Positions 50,638-57,774 of a DNA stretch of 57,774 nucleotides are shown one piece after another. A program made the translations under genes and the position numbers. Location of the stretch: contig JADBWK010000170.1 in NCBI GenBank assembly GCA_020404895.1, positions 1 through 57,774 on the forward strand, in the 5' to 3' direction. The stretch is from Pseudanabaena sp. M085S1SP2A07QC. GTDB lineage: Bacteria; Cyanobacteriota; Cyanobacteriia; Pseudanabaenales; Pseudanabaenaceae. Numbering within the stretch: the first letter of the stretch is position 1; each line of letters starts with the position of its first letter. The notes under the pieces are model-generated. The model saw only the letters and a list, made by a program, of their open reading frames with translations. It made no database searches and was not told the origin of the DNA.

Positions 50638-50643
50638 GCTAGG

Positions 50644-51141
50644 TTAGATATTCTTTTCGCTAAGTTCGCGACTCATATAGTCAAAAGGTGCTGCTAACCA
50701 GTCAGCATTTTCACCTACTAAGTCCATAACAGCCTGTTTCATGATTTGAATACCTTGCACAGTCGGACCAATTGGTACTCCAAGCGAGCTATAAGTATCA
50801 CGCAAGCCTTGCAATACTCTTTCATCGAGGACATCATTGTTGCCTGCAACTAGAGCATAGGAGGCATAGCGCAAATAGTAATCCATGTCACGCAGGCAAG
50901 CTGCAAAACGACGAGTTGTATAAGCGTTACCACCTGGGCGGATCAAATCGGGAACTTCTTCAAATAATTGTGAACCAGCCTTACGCACAATCGAAGCCGC
51001 ATTAGCGGTGATTGCCGAAGATGCGGCTAATCGAGCATTGCCAGTTGCAAAGAAGGATTTGAGGGTATCCATGGCATCGCGATCAAAATATTTACCAGTT
51101 GCATCATAAGTACCGATCAGGCTGGTAATTGCATCCTGCAT
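50644..51141 (-). CDS. apcF: Allophycocyanin beta-18-type subunit
   Basis: 165 residues with the phycobiliprotein fold. Bilin-binding Cys82 in RRFAACLRDMDYYLRYASYA, and Asn72 in RPGGNAYTTRR is the position methylated in beta subunits. The sequence SQLFEEVPDLIRPGGNAYTT and SLGVPIGPTVQGIQIMKQ is characteristic of ApcF rather than ApcB (which has ITRPGGNMYTT and VPISATVQAIQ). ApcF is a phycobilisome core subunit involved in energy transfer to the terminal emitter. Stand-alone, as in Synechocystis. The upstream 700 nt has no gene. Confidence 0.92.
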   Translation of the reverse strand: MQDAITSLIGTYDATGKYFDRDAMDTLKSFFATGNARLAASSAITANAASIVRKAGSQLFEEVPDLIRPGGNAYTTRRFAACLRDMDYYLRYASYALVAGNNDVLDERVLQGLRDTYSSLGVPIGPTVQGIQIMKQAVMDLVGENADWLAAPFDYMSRELSEKNI

Positions 51142-51868
51142 GTTGTTTTCTCCGTTAATTTGTCTTTTATAAATGTATCGGTAACGTATTTGTAAAGTTT
51201 GTAAACTATATATAACTTAAACTTGGTAACCTGTACTTTGGACAGAGACCAAAGTTATTTTACTGTGATTTCAGCGCCTTACAAGGTCTTGCACCAGATA
51301 AATAGCAATTCTCATTATTAAAAATAGTTTCATGCTTTATAAGCAACATTCAAGAAACAACGCAGTAGTAAAATCGCCAAATAATGGAGTTGGGGAGACG
51401 CACCAGCTCCATTATTTGGCGATTTACGTCTTAACCTGTGTGAATTGGCGAAAGCCTAAATTTAGTTTCATAAGTACCTGTGCAGAATAAATTACCCAAA
51501 CCCGTAAGGTTGCGCCCCGCAGGGAAACAACCTTACGGGTTTGGATGTGAAATTAATTAAGCAAGTCTACGTTAATGCGAATTACGACACAGATGGAGAA
51601 ATTATCGGAATTAGGTCGCTGCAATGTAAGCTTAAATACTATGCTTAGATATTAAGCATAGTATTTAAGCTTAGATCCAAAGATTAAATATTGGGATTTT
51701 GAGTAGTTAGGCACAATTAAATATGAAACCCCAAATAATTACTGTCTGCGCCGCTGGTAATAATTATTTTAACTCAGTTTTTTGATTGTGCCGAAGTCCT
51801 TGCCTAAAAACCTTTAGAGCAATTTATAAAGAAATGTCTGGAAGTAAAGTTGGTGTACGGCTAGGTCT
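51142..51868. repeat. Gene-free spacer with palindromes and MITE fragments
   Basis: No gene seen. It contains a hairpin at 51371-51425 (AAATCGCCAAATAATGGAG arms), a repeat at 51490-51570 (ACCCGTAAGGTTGCG hairpin plus AATTAATTAAGCAAGTCTAC), and a 47-bp perfect palindrome at 51627-51673 (21-bp arms TAAGCTTAAATACTATGCTT, GATAT loop). The apcF promoter should lie at about 51160-51260. Confidence 0.75.
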
Positions 51869-53080
51869 ATGAAGTGGGTTACTAGTCTTTCGACAAAAAT
51901 ATCTTTGGAAGCTGCGGTGCAAGATCTGTCACAGCAAGTATTTGCTTTGATGGGTGATCGATCGCTTGATTTAGGCTTTTTGTTTGTTTCCACCGCATTT
52001 GCTAGCGACTACCCACGCTTATTACCATTACTAGCGGAAAAATTGCCGATCCAAAAATTAATTGGTTGCTCTGGCGGGGGGATTGTTGGTAATGGTCAGG
52101 AGTTTGAAGATAAACCTGCGATCGCATTACTGATAGGGCACTTACCCAATGCAGAAGCAAAAGTATTTCACCTTGATGATAATCAGTTACCAGATCTCGA
52201 TAGTCCTCCTGATCGCTGGGAAAAAATAACGGATGTAGACCCCACAGTTTCGCCTAGTTTTGTACTGGTTGGCGATCCATTTTCATTTCCGATTAATGAC
52301 TTAATTCAAGGACTAGATTTTGCCTATCCTAACTCAGTCAAAGTTGGTGGCTTAGCTAGCAGTGGTGGGATGGGTGCAAATGCCCTATTTTGTTTTCATG
52401 AGGAAGGTAAATATAAGCTTTATCGCACGGGACTTTTAGGTGTGGCTCTATGGGGTGATGTGACCATTGATCCTGTGGTCTCTCAAGGTTGCCGTCCCAT
52501 TGGTAAAATCTTGCAGGTTTCTGAGTGTGAGCGTAATTTGATTTTGGGACTGGAGGGCAAGCCACCTCTGAGTCTTTTACAAGATACTGTAGGAGATTTA
52601 AACCCAAGCGATCGCGAATTGGCTCAGCATTCACTATTTATTGGCGTGGTGATGAATGAATTTAAGGCAAATCCATCACAGGGCGATTTCTTAATTCGTA
52701 ATATTATTGGTGTCGATCCTAGATCTGGGGCGATCGCTGTTGGCGATCGGATGCGCCCTGGACAAAGAATTCAACTACATTTACGTGATGGGAAAGCTTC
52801 GGCAGAGGACTTAGAAGAAGCTCTGATAAATTACTCTAATCAATTGAACTTAGAGGCTCCCAATGTTTCGGCAACGGCAGCTTTAATGTTTTCTTGTATG
52901 GGGCGAGGCGAGAGGCTATATGGCAAGCCAAACTTTGACTCTGAGATTTTGCAAAAACATCTTGGTTTAATTCCATTTGGTGGCTTTTTCTGCTCTGGCG
53001 AAATTGGACCTGTTGGTGGCACGACATTTCTCCATGGTTACACTTCAGTATTTGGTATCGTTAGACCTAAAAAAACATAA
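51869..53080 (+). CDS. FIST-domain sensory protein
   Basis: 403 residues. FIST N domain at about 30-215 (LFVSTAFASDYPRLLPLLAE, IGCSGGGIVGNGQEFEDKPA) and FIST_C at about 220-385 (GDFLIRNIIGVDPRSGAIAV, MFSCMGRGERLYG, IPFGGFFCSGEIGPVGG). FIST proteins are predicted small-ligand (amino acid) sensors coupled to two-component pathways. It is stand-alone here, without fused kinase or cyclase. Terminator follows directly. Confidence 0.88.
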   Translation: MKWVTSLSTKISLEAAVQDLSQQVFALMGDRSLDLGFLFVSTAFASDYPRLLPLLAEKLPIQKLIGCSGGGIVGNGQEFEDKPAIALLIGHLPNAEAKVFHLDDNQLPDLDSPPDRWEKITDVDPTVSPSFVLVGDPFSFPINDLIQGLDFAYPNSVKVGGLASSGGMGANALFCFHEEGKYKLYRTGLLGVALWGDVTIDPVVSQGCRPIGKILQVSECERNLILGLEGKPPLSLLQDTVGDLNPSDRELAQHSLFIGVVMNEFKANPSQGDFLIRNIIGVDPRSGAIAVGDRMRPGQRIQLHLRDGKASAEDLEEALINYSNQLNLEAPNVSATAALMFSCMGRGERLYGKPNFDSEILQKHLGLIPFGGFFCSGEIGPVGGTTFLHGYTSVFGIVRPKKT

Positions 53081-53083
53081 AGC

Positions 53084-53131
53084 CCAAAAGTAAATGGGGT
53101 CATTTCTGCGCCCCATTTACTTTTGGATTTT
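53084..53131 (+). terminator. Terminator of the FIST gene
   Basis: CCAAAAGTAAATGGGG arms with a CATTTCTGCG-type loop, followed by ATTTTATGTTTTTTTAA. Confidence 0.75.
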
Positions 53132-53157
53132 ATGTTTTTTTAATTTAAAAATAGTCA

Positions 53158-53260
53158 TAAGGAATAAAAATTAATTAACTTGTGCGAGTAAACCCAAAAC
53201 TAGTTGGGGCGGGCTTCTCCCGCCCCAACAAATTTTGGTTTTAATTAATTTTCATTCCTA
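53158..53260. mobile_element. MITE-like element, family with end TAAGGAAT
   Basis: 103 bp. Left TAAGGAATAAAAATTAATTA and right inverse TAGGAATGAAAATTAATTAA, with a GGGGCGGGC hairpin core. Complete member of the family at 2383 and of the IS end at 57632. Confidence 0.85.
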
Positions 53261-53286
53261 ACTCTGTTTTTTAGTTTTTAGCTACT

Positions 53287-53389
53287 TAATACCAATTCAC
53301 AAAAGTGTGGCAACACTTTTGTGAATTAAAAACCAAACCCAGCAATACCAAAACACAAAATGGCTACGCCATTTTGTGTTTTGGTATTA
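53287..53389. mobile_element. MITE-like element with TAATACCAA ends
   Basis: 103 bp, TAATACCAA left and TTGGTATTA right. Two internal hairpins: CACAAAAGTGTGGCAACACT region and AAAACACAAAATGGCTACG region. The TAA stop of dxs is exactly its terminal triplet. Other copies: 21922, eroded at 3595, half at 452. Confidence 0.8.
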
Positions 53390-55306
53390 CTGGCTAATTA
53401 CAGTTTGTTTATTGAAAGCAAATTGGTTAAGAATGCGATCGCAGATTTGACCACTGGATAGACCAAGAGAATTAAATGACTGCTCTGGTGAAGCATGTTC
53501 AACGAGAATATCGGGAACACCAATGCGGTAAACAGGAGCTAGCACATTTTCATCATTCAAAGCTTCCAGAACAGCGCTACCAAAACCGCCCATCAAGCAA
53601 CCTTCTTCAAGGGTGACTACCCTACCGATTTTTTGAGCAAGAGGCAGGATTAGCTCAATATCTAGTGGTTTTGCAAATCTGGCGTTAACGACCGTGGCGC
53701 TAATACCATGCTCATTCAGAAGTTCTGCAACCTGTAGCGAAGGATAAACCATGGAGCCATAGGCGAGTAACAAAACATCCTTGCCTTCGCGCAATACTTC
53801 GGCTTTGCCGATTGGTAATGGCTCGATGTCCTCATCTTGCAATAGTGCGCCTACTCCATTACCACGAGGATAACGCATGGCACTCGGACCATTGTGAGTT
53901 AAACCAGTGACAATCATGTTCTGCATTTCGGCTTCATCCTTGGGAGCCATCAGCACCATGTTGGGAATGCAGCGCAGATAGGCGATGTCATACATCCCTT
54001 GGTGAGTGGGTCCATCAGCTCCGACAATACCTGCGCGATCGAGACAGAAGAAGACGGGCAGATTCTGGATGCAGACATCATGGATGATCTGGTCAAAGCC
54101 TCGTTGCAGGAAGGTGGAATAAATTGCAGCGACAGGACGCATTCCTTCGCAAGCCATACCTGCGGCAACAGTGATCGCGTGTTGCTCGGCAATACCAACA
54201 TCGATAAATTGATTGGGCAATGCGGCTTGGAACTTATCTAAGCCTGTACCTGTGGACATGGCGGCTGTAATAGCGACGATGCGCTTGTCATGCTCGGCAA
54301 GTTTGATCAGTGTATCAGCAAAAACCTTGGAGTAGCTAGGAGGTTTGGGTTTGCTAGAAGTTGATGGTTTCGCCTTACCTGTAGCAAGGTCAAAGGAATT
54401 TTGGGCATGGTAGCCAACGCGGTCGGCTTCAGCATAGCTATAGCCTTTACCCTTGGTAGTACTAACGTGAACCATCACGGGACCTGTGAGCGTATGCGCC
54501 ATCTTGAAGGTGTCGATTAACTCTTTGAGATTGTGTCCATCGACGGGGCCAATGTAAGTAAAACCGAGTTCTTCAAACACGGCTCCTACTTTGTTTTGGA
54601 CCATTGTCACAATCTTGAGATTGTCCTTGATGCGCTCAATCTCAGGGCTGATTTGTTCGCCAACAAATGGAATATTGCGAATTTGTCCTTCGATATTGTT
54701 GGTGATGAATTTCATCGGTGGGCTGAGGCGCATTTTATTTAAGTACTTAGGAATAGCACCTACATTTGCCGAAATTGACATTTCATTGTCATTGAGGACA
54801 ACTAATAAATTAGTTTTGGGAAGATGTCCTGCATGGTTGATTGCTTCAAGAGCCATGCCACCTGTCAAGGAGCCGTCACCGATGATCGCTACAGTTTTGT
54901 AATTTTCGCCTTGCAAATCACGGGCGATCGCCATCCCCAGAGCCGCCGAAATACTGGTCGAAGCATGTCCTGCTCCGAAATGATCAAATTCACTTTCACG
55001 ACGATTGAGATAACCTGCAATACCATCCTTTTGGCGCAAGGTATGGAAATTTTTATAACGTCCTGTGATCAGTTTATGGGGATAGGCTTGATGCCCCACA
55101 TCCCATACAACTTTATCGCGATCTAAATCGAGGGTTTGATATAAAGCGAGAGTTAGCTCGACTACGCCTAGCCCAGGACCAAGATGTCCACCTGTGGCGG
55201 CGATCGTTTCTAAATGTTTTTGCCGAATTTCCTTTGCTATAGACTCCAATTGCGAAATCGTCAGACCATGCAATTGGTTGGGATGAGTAACATCACTTAG
55301 CCGCAT
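53387..55306 (-). CDS. dxs: 1-deoxy-D-xylulose-5-phosphate synthase
   Basis: 639 residues from ATG 55306 ([20 protein letters not shown]); the longer frame up to 55387 is not family sequence. Thiamine-diphosphate enzyme of the MEP isoprenoid pathway (pyruvate + glyceraldehyde 3-phosphate). Motifs: [39 protein letters not shown] site [18 protein letters not shown] with [16 protein letters not shown]-type [18 protein letters not shown], and [18 protein letters not shown]. The stop is formed by the end of a repeat element, so the last residues (NKQTVISQ) may be secondary. Confidence 0.96.
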   Translation of the reverse strand: MRLSDVTHPNQLHGLTISQLESIAKEIRQKHLETIAATGGHLGPGLGVVELTLALYQTLDLDRDKVVWDVGHQAYPHKLITGRYKNFHTLRQKDGIAGYLNRRESEFDHFGAGHASTSISAALGMAIARDLQGENYKTVAIIGDGSLTGGMALEAINHAGHLPKTNLLVVLNDNEMSISANVGAIPKYLNKMRLSPPMKFITNNIEGQIRNIPFVGEQISPEIERIKDNLKIVTMVQNKVGAVFEELGFTYIGPVDGHNLKELIDTFKMAHTLTGPVMVHVSTTKGKGYSYAEADRVGYHAQNSFDLATGKAKPSTSSKPKPPSYSKVFADTLIKLAEHDKRIVAITAAMSTGTGLDKFQAALPNQFIDVGIAEQHAITVAAGMACEGMRPVAAIYSTFLQRGFDQIIHDVCIQNLPVFFCLDRAGIVGADGPTHQGMYDIAYLRCIPNMVLMAPKDEAEMQNMIVTGLTHNGPSAMRYPRGNGVGALLQDEDIEPLPIGKAEVLREGKDVLLLAYGSMVYPSLQVAELLNEHGISATVVNARFAKPLDIELILPLAQKIGRVVTLEEGCLMGGFGSAVLEALNDENVLAPVYRIGVPDILVEHASPEQSFNSLGLSSGQICDRILNQFAFNKQTVISQ

Positions 55307-55413
55307 ATATAGTTTTTTATGATTTTTTATAAATTTGCTTCTTCTAGTGTAACTGAAGCACACCCCCCAAACGTTCAATGCGATCACTAGTATCGATAGT
55401 CGCTAGTAACTAG

Positions 55414-56286
55414 CTATGCCTTAACCACGGGATCTTCTTCTTCAGGCAAACCCATAAACCGATTGAGGTCGTTGGCAATCTTAATCGCGACTTGGCGATC
55501 GCTAATCGCGTCTAGCTTAAATTGCAACTTTGAATTCATGGTTATTCTTGGAGTAAAAAAAATATTCTTGTAGCTATCGGTTTCATATAAGACATCAACC
55601 TTAGCAATTTTCATGAACAAAAAACGATTAAATTTAGTTCCTAGAAGCGTTCTTTTAGAATGCCTTAGCTGATATTCAGACTTATCTAAAAGTATCTCTT
55701 CATAATCCACAAGTGAAGAAAAAGCACCCCAAATTATACTCAATCCAACAGCAATAAATAATGAAATGAATACAAAGACAATATATCTATTGGGTTCAAA
55801 CCGTTCATCTAAGATGTATCTAAAAGATTCTTGCTTAGATTGTAAAAATGTATTTAGCACGGAAGTAACTCTAATAGCAGTAGAAGAACTACTACTATGA
55901 AATGGTACTTTTTCACCAGATTTAGTGAGAAGTGAAAAGTTATAACTGTAAATGGTATCACCATCGCTATCCTTACTTGTAATAGCGTTATATTTAACTG
56001 AATTTACAAACTTGTAATTGAGAGGTTCTTGCTGTACAGAATCGAAAAACTTTGATTTTGATAACTGACAATCGACTTGTTGTGGTTCAACGCGATCGCA
56101 ATTAATCCTAAGAATACCAACTACAGAGGATGACATTAAAGCCATATACATTGGGATAAGACTAAAAACACTGCCAAAAATAAAAATAAGTACAAACCAA
56201 GTATAATCTTCTAAAGAAGTATTTTTTGGAGAAGAGATTAGAATTTTAGAGTTAGTTTGATTGACGATTTTCAACATTACTGACAT
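55414..56286 (-). CDS. Two-span membrane protein, unknown
   Basis: 290 residues from ATG 56286. Transmembrane helices at about 30-53 (WFVLIFIFGSVFSLIPMYMA) and 168-192 (YIVFVFISLFIAVGLSIIWG). Between them lies a soluble region with two Cys (RINCDRVEPQQVDCQL) and DSDGDTIYSYNFSLLTKSGE. After the second helix comes a beta-rich PH-like region (YEEILLDKSEYQLRHSKRTL), ending EEEDPVVKA. Lower GC than neighbours. No family recognised. Stand-alone. Confidence 0.7.
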   Translation of the reverse strand: MSVMLKIVNQTNSKILISSPKNTSLEDYTWFVLIFIFGSVFSLIPMYMALMSSSVVGILRINCDRVEPQQVDCQLSKSKFFDSVQQEPLNYKFVNSVKYNAITSKDSDGDTIYSYNFSLLTKSGEKVPFHSSSSSTAIRVTSVLNTFLQSKQESFRYILDERFEPNRYIVFVFISLFIAVGLSIIWGAFSSLVDYEEILLDKSEYQLRHSKRTLLGTKFNRFLFMKIAKVDVLYETDSYKNIFFTPRITMNSKLQFKLDAISDRQVAIKIANDLNRFMGLPEEEDPVVKA

Positions 56287-56491
56287 CACCCCCAGAGATC
56301 GATTAATAAGATCTACTAAAAAAATATTTGCTTACAAATTACGACTTTTTTTTGTCAAGCCAAGGTACTCAGCAATACATTAAAATTATTTCTTAATAAA
56401 TATGTTTTTACTCTAGTGTCAATCTGTGGGAGAGCTATACTGAGATTTACATAAGACTTTATACTATGAATATCTCGGCAATTATTTTCCC

Positions 56492-57622
56492 ATGCTATCC
56501 GCCAGTCCCGACCTGATCGCCCTAGCCCGATCGCAAATTATTTTACTGACCCAAAGTTTGGGTGCAGTTGCTAGTGCTATCTATATCACTGAAAATGTGG
56601 CGGATGGGATGCCCACTAATCTAATTGAGATTGCTGTATTTCCTGAAGATGGCTTGATGGCTCTGCCAGAAGCTTTCCCTGAAACTTTGCCAATGTTATC
56701 CATAGGTACTAGTGGTTTGGTAAAACAACGCCGCTTTGTACTCCCCTTGATTTATGAGGAGGCTATTTTAGGCTTTTTAATGACAGGAAGAGACGATCGC
56801 GATTGGCAGGAATACGAACAATCACAAATTCAACAAATTGCCAATACTTTAGCGATCGCCTGCGCTTTAGATCGTCGCAATCAATGGTTAGTCGCTAGCC
56901 AACAGCGCCATTATGAAGAGCAAAGCAATTTTTTTGCTTCTTTATTACATCAACTTCGCAATCCTCTGACAGCAATTCGCACTTTTGCTCAACTTTTATC
57001 GCGGCGCATCGTTGATTCAGATCCTAATCAGAAATTTGTAACGGGGATTTTGCGCGAAACTCAGCATATTCAAGATCTACTTAGTGAAGCTGATCGCCCT
57101 GCGCCATTGCTACTACCGCAAGCTGAACATGAAAAAGCCTTATTACCTGCGGCAACTATAGATCTTGCACCTGTAGATCTACACGGAATTTTGGAGGCGA
57201 TCGCTAATTTTGCCAGTGCGCTCGCTCAAGATCGCAATATTCAATTTTTATCCAATATTCCTGCTCATTTACCCAAAGTATTAGGCAATGAATCAGGACT
57301 AAGAGAAGCGATCGGTAATTTGGTAGAGAACGCACTCAAGTACACACCTGAAGGTGGATACGTTCTATTAGGTGCAGATGTTAAGCCTGACACGGTTTAT
57401 ATCTATGTTCAAGATACTGGTGTGGGAATTCCTGATGCTGATCTGCCTCGCTTATTTGAACGCAATTTTCGCGGGAGACAAGCAGATGGCGATATTTTGG
57501 GTACAGGACTAGGACTTGCGATCGCGAATGAATTGGTACAGAAGATGGAAGGTAGCATTCACGTAATTAGCCAAGTCGGAAAGGGCAGTACTTTTGCGGT
57601 GACGCTCAAGCGATCTGTATAG
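56492..57622 (+). CDS. GAF-type sensor histidine kinase
   Basis: 376 residues. N-terminal GAF-like domain (to about 135; VLPLIYEEAILGFLMTGRDD). HisKA with phospho-His in FFASLLHQLRNPLTAIRTFA (about 160). HATPase_c: N box GLREAIGNLVENALKYTPEG, G1 YVQDTGVGIPDADL, G2 ILGTGLGLAIANELVQKMEG and end GKGSTFAVTLKRSV. No transmembrane segment, so it is cytosolic. No cognate regulator adjacent. The TAG stop is 9 nt from the end of an insertion sequence. Confidence 0.9.
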   Translation: MLSASPDLIALARSQIILLTQSLGAVASAIYITENVADGMPTNLIEIAVFPEDGLMALPEAFPETLPMLSIGTSGLVKQRRFVLPLIYEEAILGFLMTGRDDRDWQEYEQSQIQQIANTLAIACALDRRNQWLVASQQRHYEEQSNFFASLLHQLRNPLTAIRTFAQLLSRRIVDSDPNQKFVTGILRETQHIQDLLSEADRPAPLLLPQAEHEKALLPAATIDLAPVDLHGILEAIANFASALAQDRNIQFLSNIPAHLPKVLGNESGLREAIGNLVENALKYTPEGGYVLLGADVKPDTVYIYVQDTGVGIPDADLPRLFERNFRGRQADGDILGTGLGLAIANELVQKMEGSIHVISQVGKGSTFAVTLKRSV

Positions 57623-57631
57623 CAAAGTCCC

Positions 57632-57774
57632 TAAGGAATGAAAAATAAATAACTTGTGCATTTCAGTTATTTTGAGGAACGGCTCTATAATTCCATTTAG
57701 GAAGATATTCATCAAAAATGATCGGTAGATTTTCCTTGAAACCATCAGCGACTTCTCTACCTTTGGCATAGACC
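57632..57774 (-). mobile_element. Right end of an insertion sequence with transposase 3' end
   Basis: The terminal sequence TAAGGAATGAAAAAT, continuing to AACTTGTGC at 57659, matches the MITE ends at 2383 and 53158. Four nt inside, on the reverse strand, an ORF ends at TGA 57663-57665 with ...KGREVADGFKENLPIIFDEY, LPKWNYRAVPQNN. The WNYRAVP ending looks like a transposase C-terminus; I cannot name the IS family. The gene continues beyond the window. Confidence 0.7.

Overview
The window is cyanobacterial chromosome, most like a Pseudanabaena-type genome. The evidence is the dense HIP1 octamer (GCGATCGC), the psbEFLJ operon, allophycocyanin-family ApcF, PAM68, RbcR, a class II aldolase, a PaO-type Rieske oxygenase and a V4R/ferredoxin cluster resembling the Synechocystis slr0144-slr0152 photosystem assembly operon. 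The genus is inference from gene content and repeat style; no 16S or database comparison was possible.

Layout. 1-6.8 kb: a conserved small protein, an NFACT (Rqc2/RqcH) protein, a DUF2805 protein, a secreted S8 peptidase and a beta-barrel-like protein. 6.8-12.2 kb: a decaying defence and toxin-antitoxin block of HEPN/MNT modules, a PIN toxin pair and a type IIG restriction-modification gene with an in-frame stop. 12.4-16.5 kb: an Hsp70-like protein and glutamine synthetase III (glnN), followed by two tandem 30-residue membrane microproteins with their own terminator. 17.3-21 kb: FAD oxidoreductase, PaO-like oxygenase and a GST. 21.0-21.8 kb: psbEFLJ. 22.8-26 kb: hisC, rbcR and a divergent roadblock-like protein. 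26.2-29.9 kb: 2Fe-2S protein, two V4R proteins, a phycobilisome-like protein, pam68 and rpsO. 31-36.7 kb: FHA-LuxR regulator, YtxH/DUF948 envelope genes, PerR with its divergent peroxiredoxin and an NTR-like flavoprotein, and upp. 39.3 kb: tRNA-Arg(UCU). 41.2-48.4 kb: a second restriction-modification island (GIY-YIG helicase plus two methyltransferases) interrupted by a toxin-antitoxin pair and a GxxExxY cassette. 48.4-57.6 kb: response regulator, fba, apcF, FIST protein, dxs, a membrane protein and a histidine kinase. The right edge enters an insertion sequence.

The most striking theme is repeats. Dozens of short palindromes and MITE-like elements (about 75-115 bp, terminal inverted repeats, often TA at the ends) fill the spacers. 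Several sit inside genes: one splits a HEPN toxin gene and its precise removal restores the frame, related C/G-rich repeats lie in frame inside two proteins, and several others supply the stop codons of genes. The ends of one family match the end of the IS at the right edge, which makes that IS a candidate source or helper. Several genes also carry in-frame stops or frameshifts (type IIG enzyme, roadblock-like protein, HD hydrolase, the 40.1-kb gene), most of them in accessory loci. The best candidates for undescribed biology are the paired 30-residue microproteins with a palindromic upstream site, and the split GIY-YIG-helicase restriction locus.
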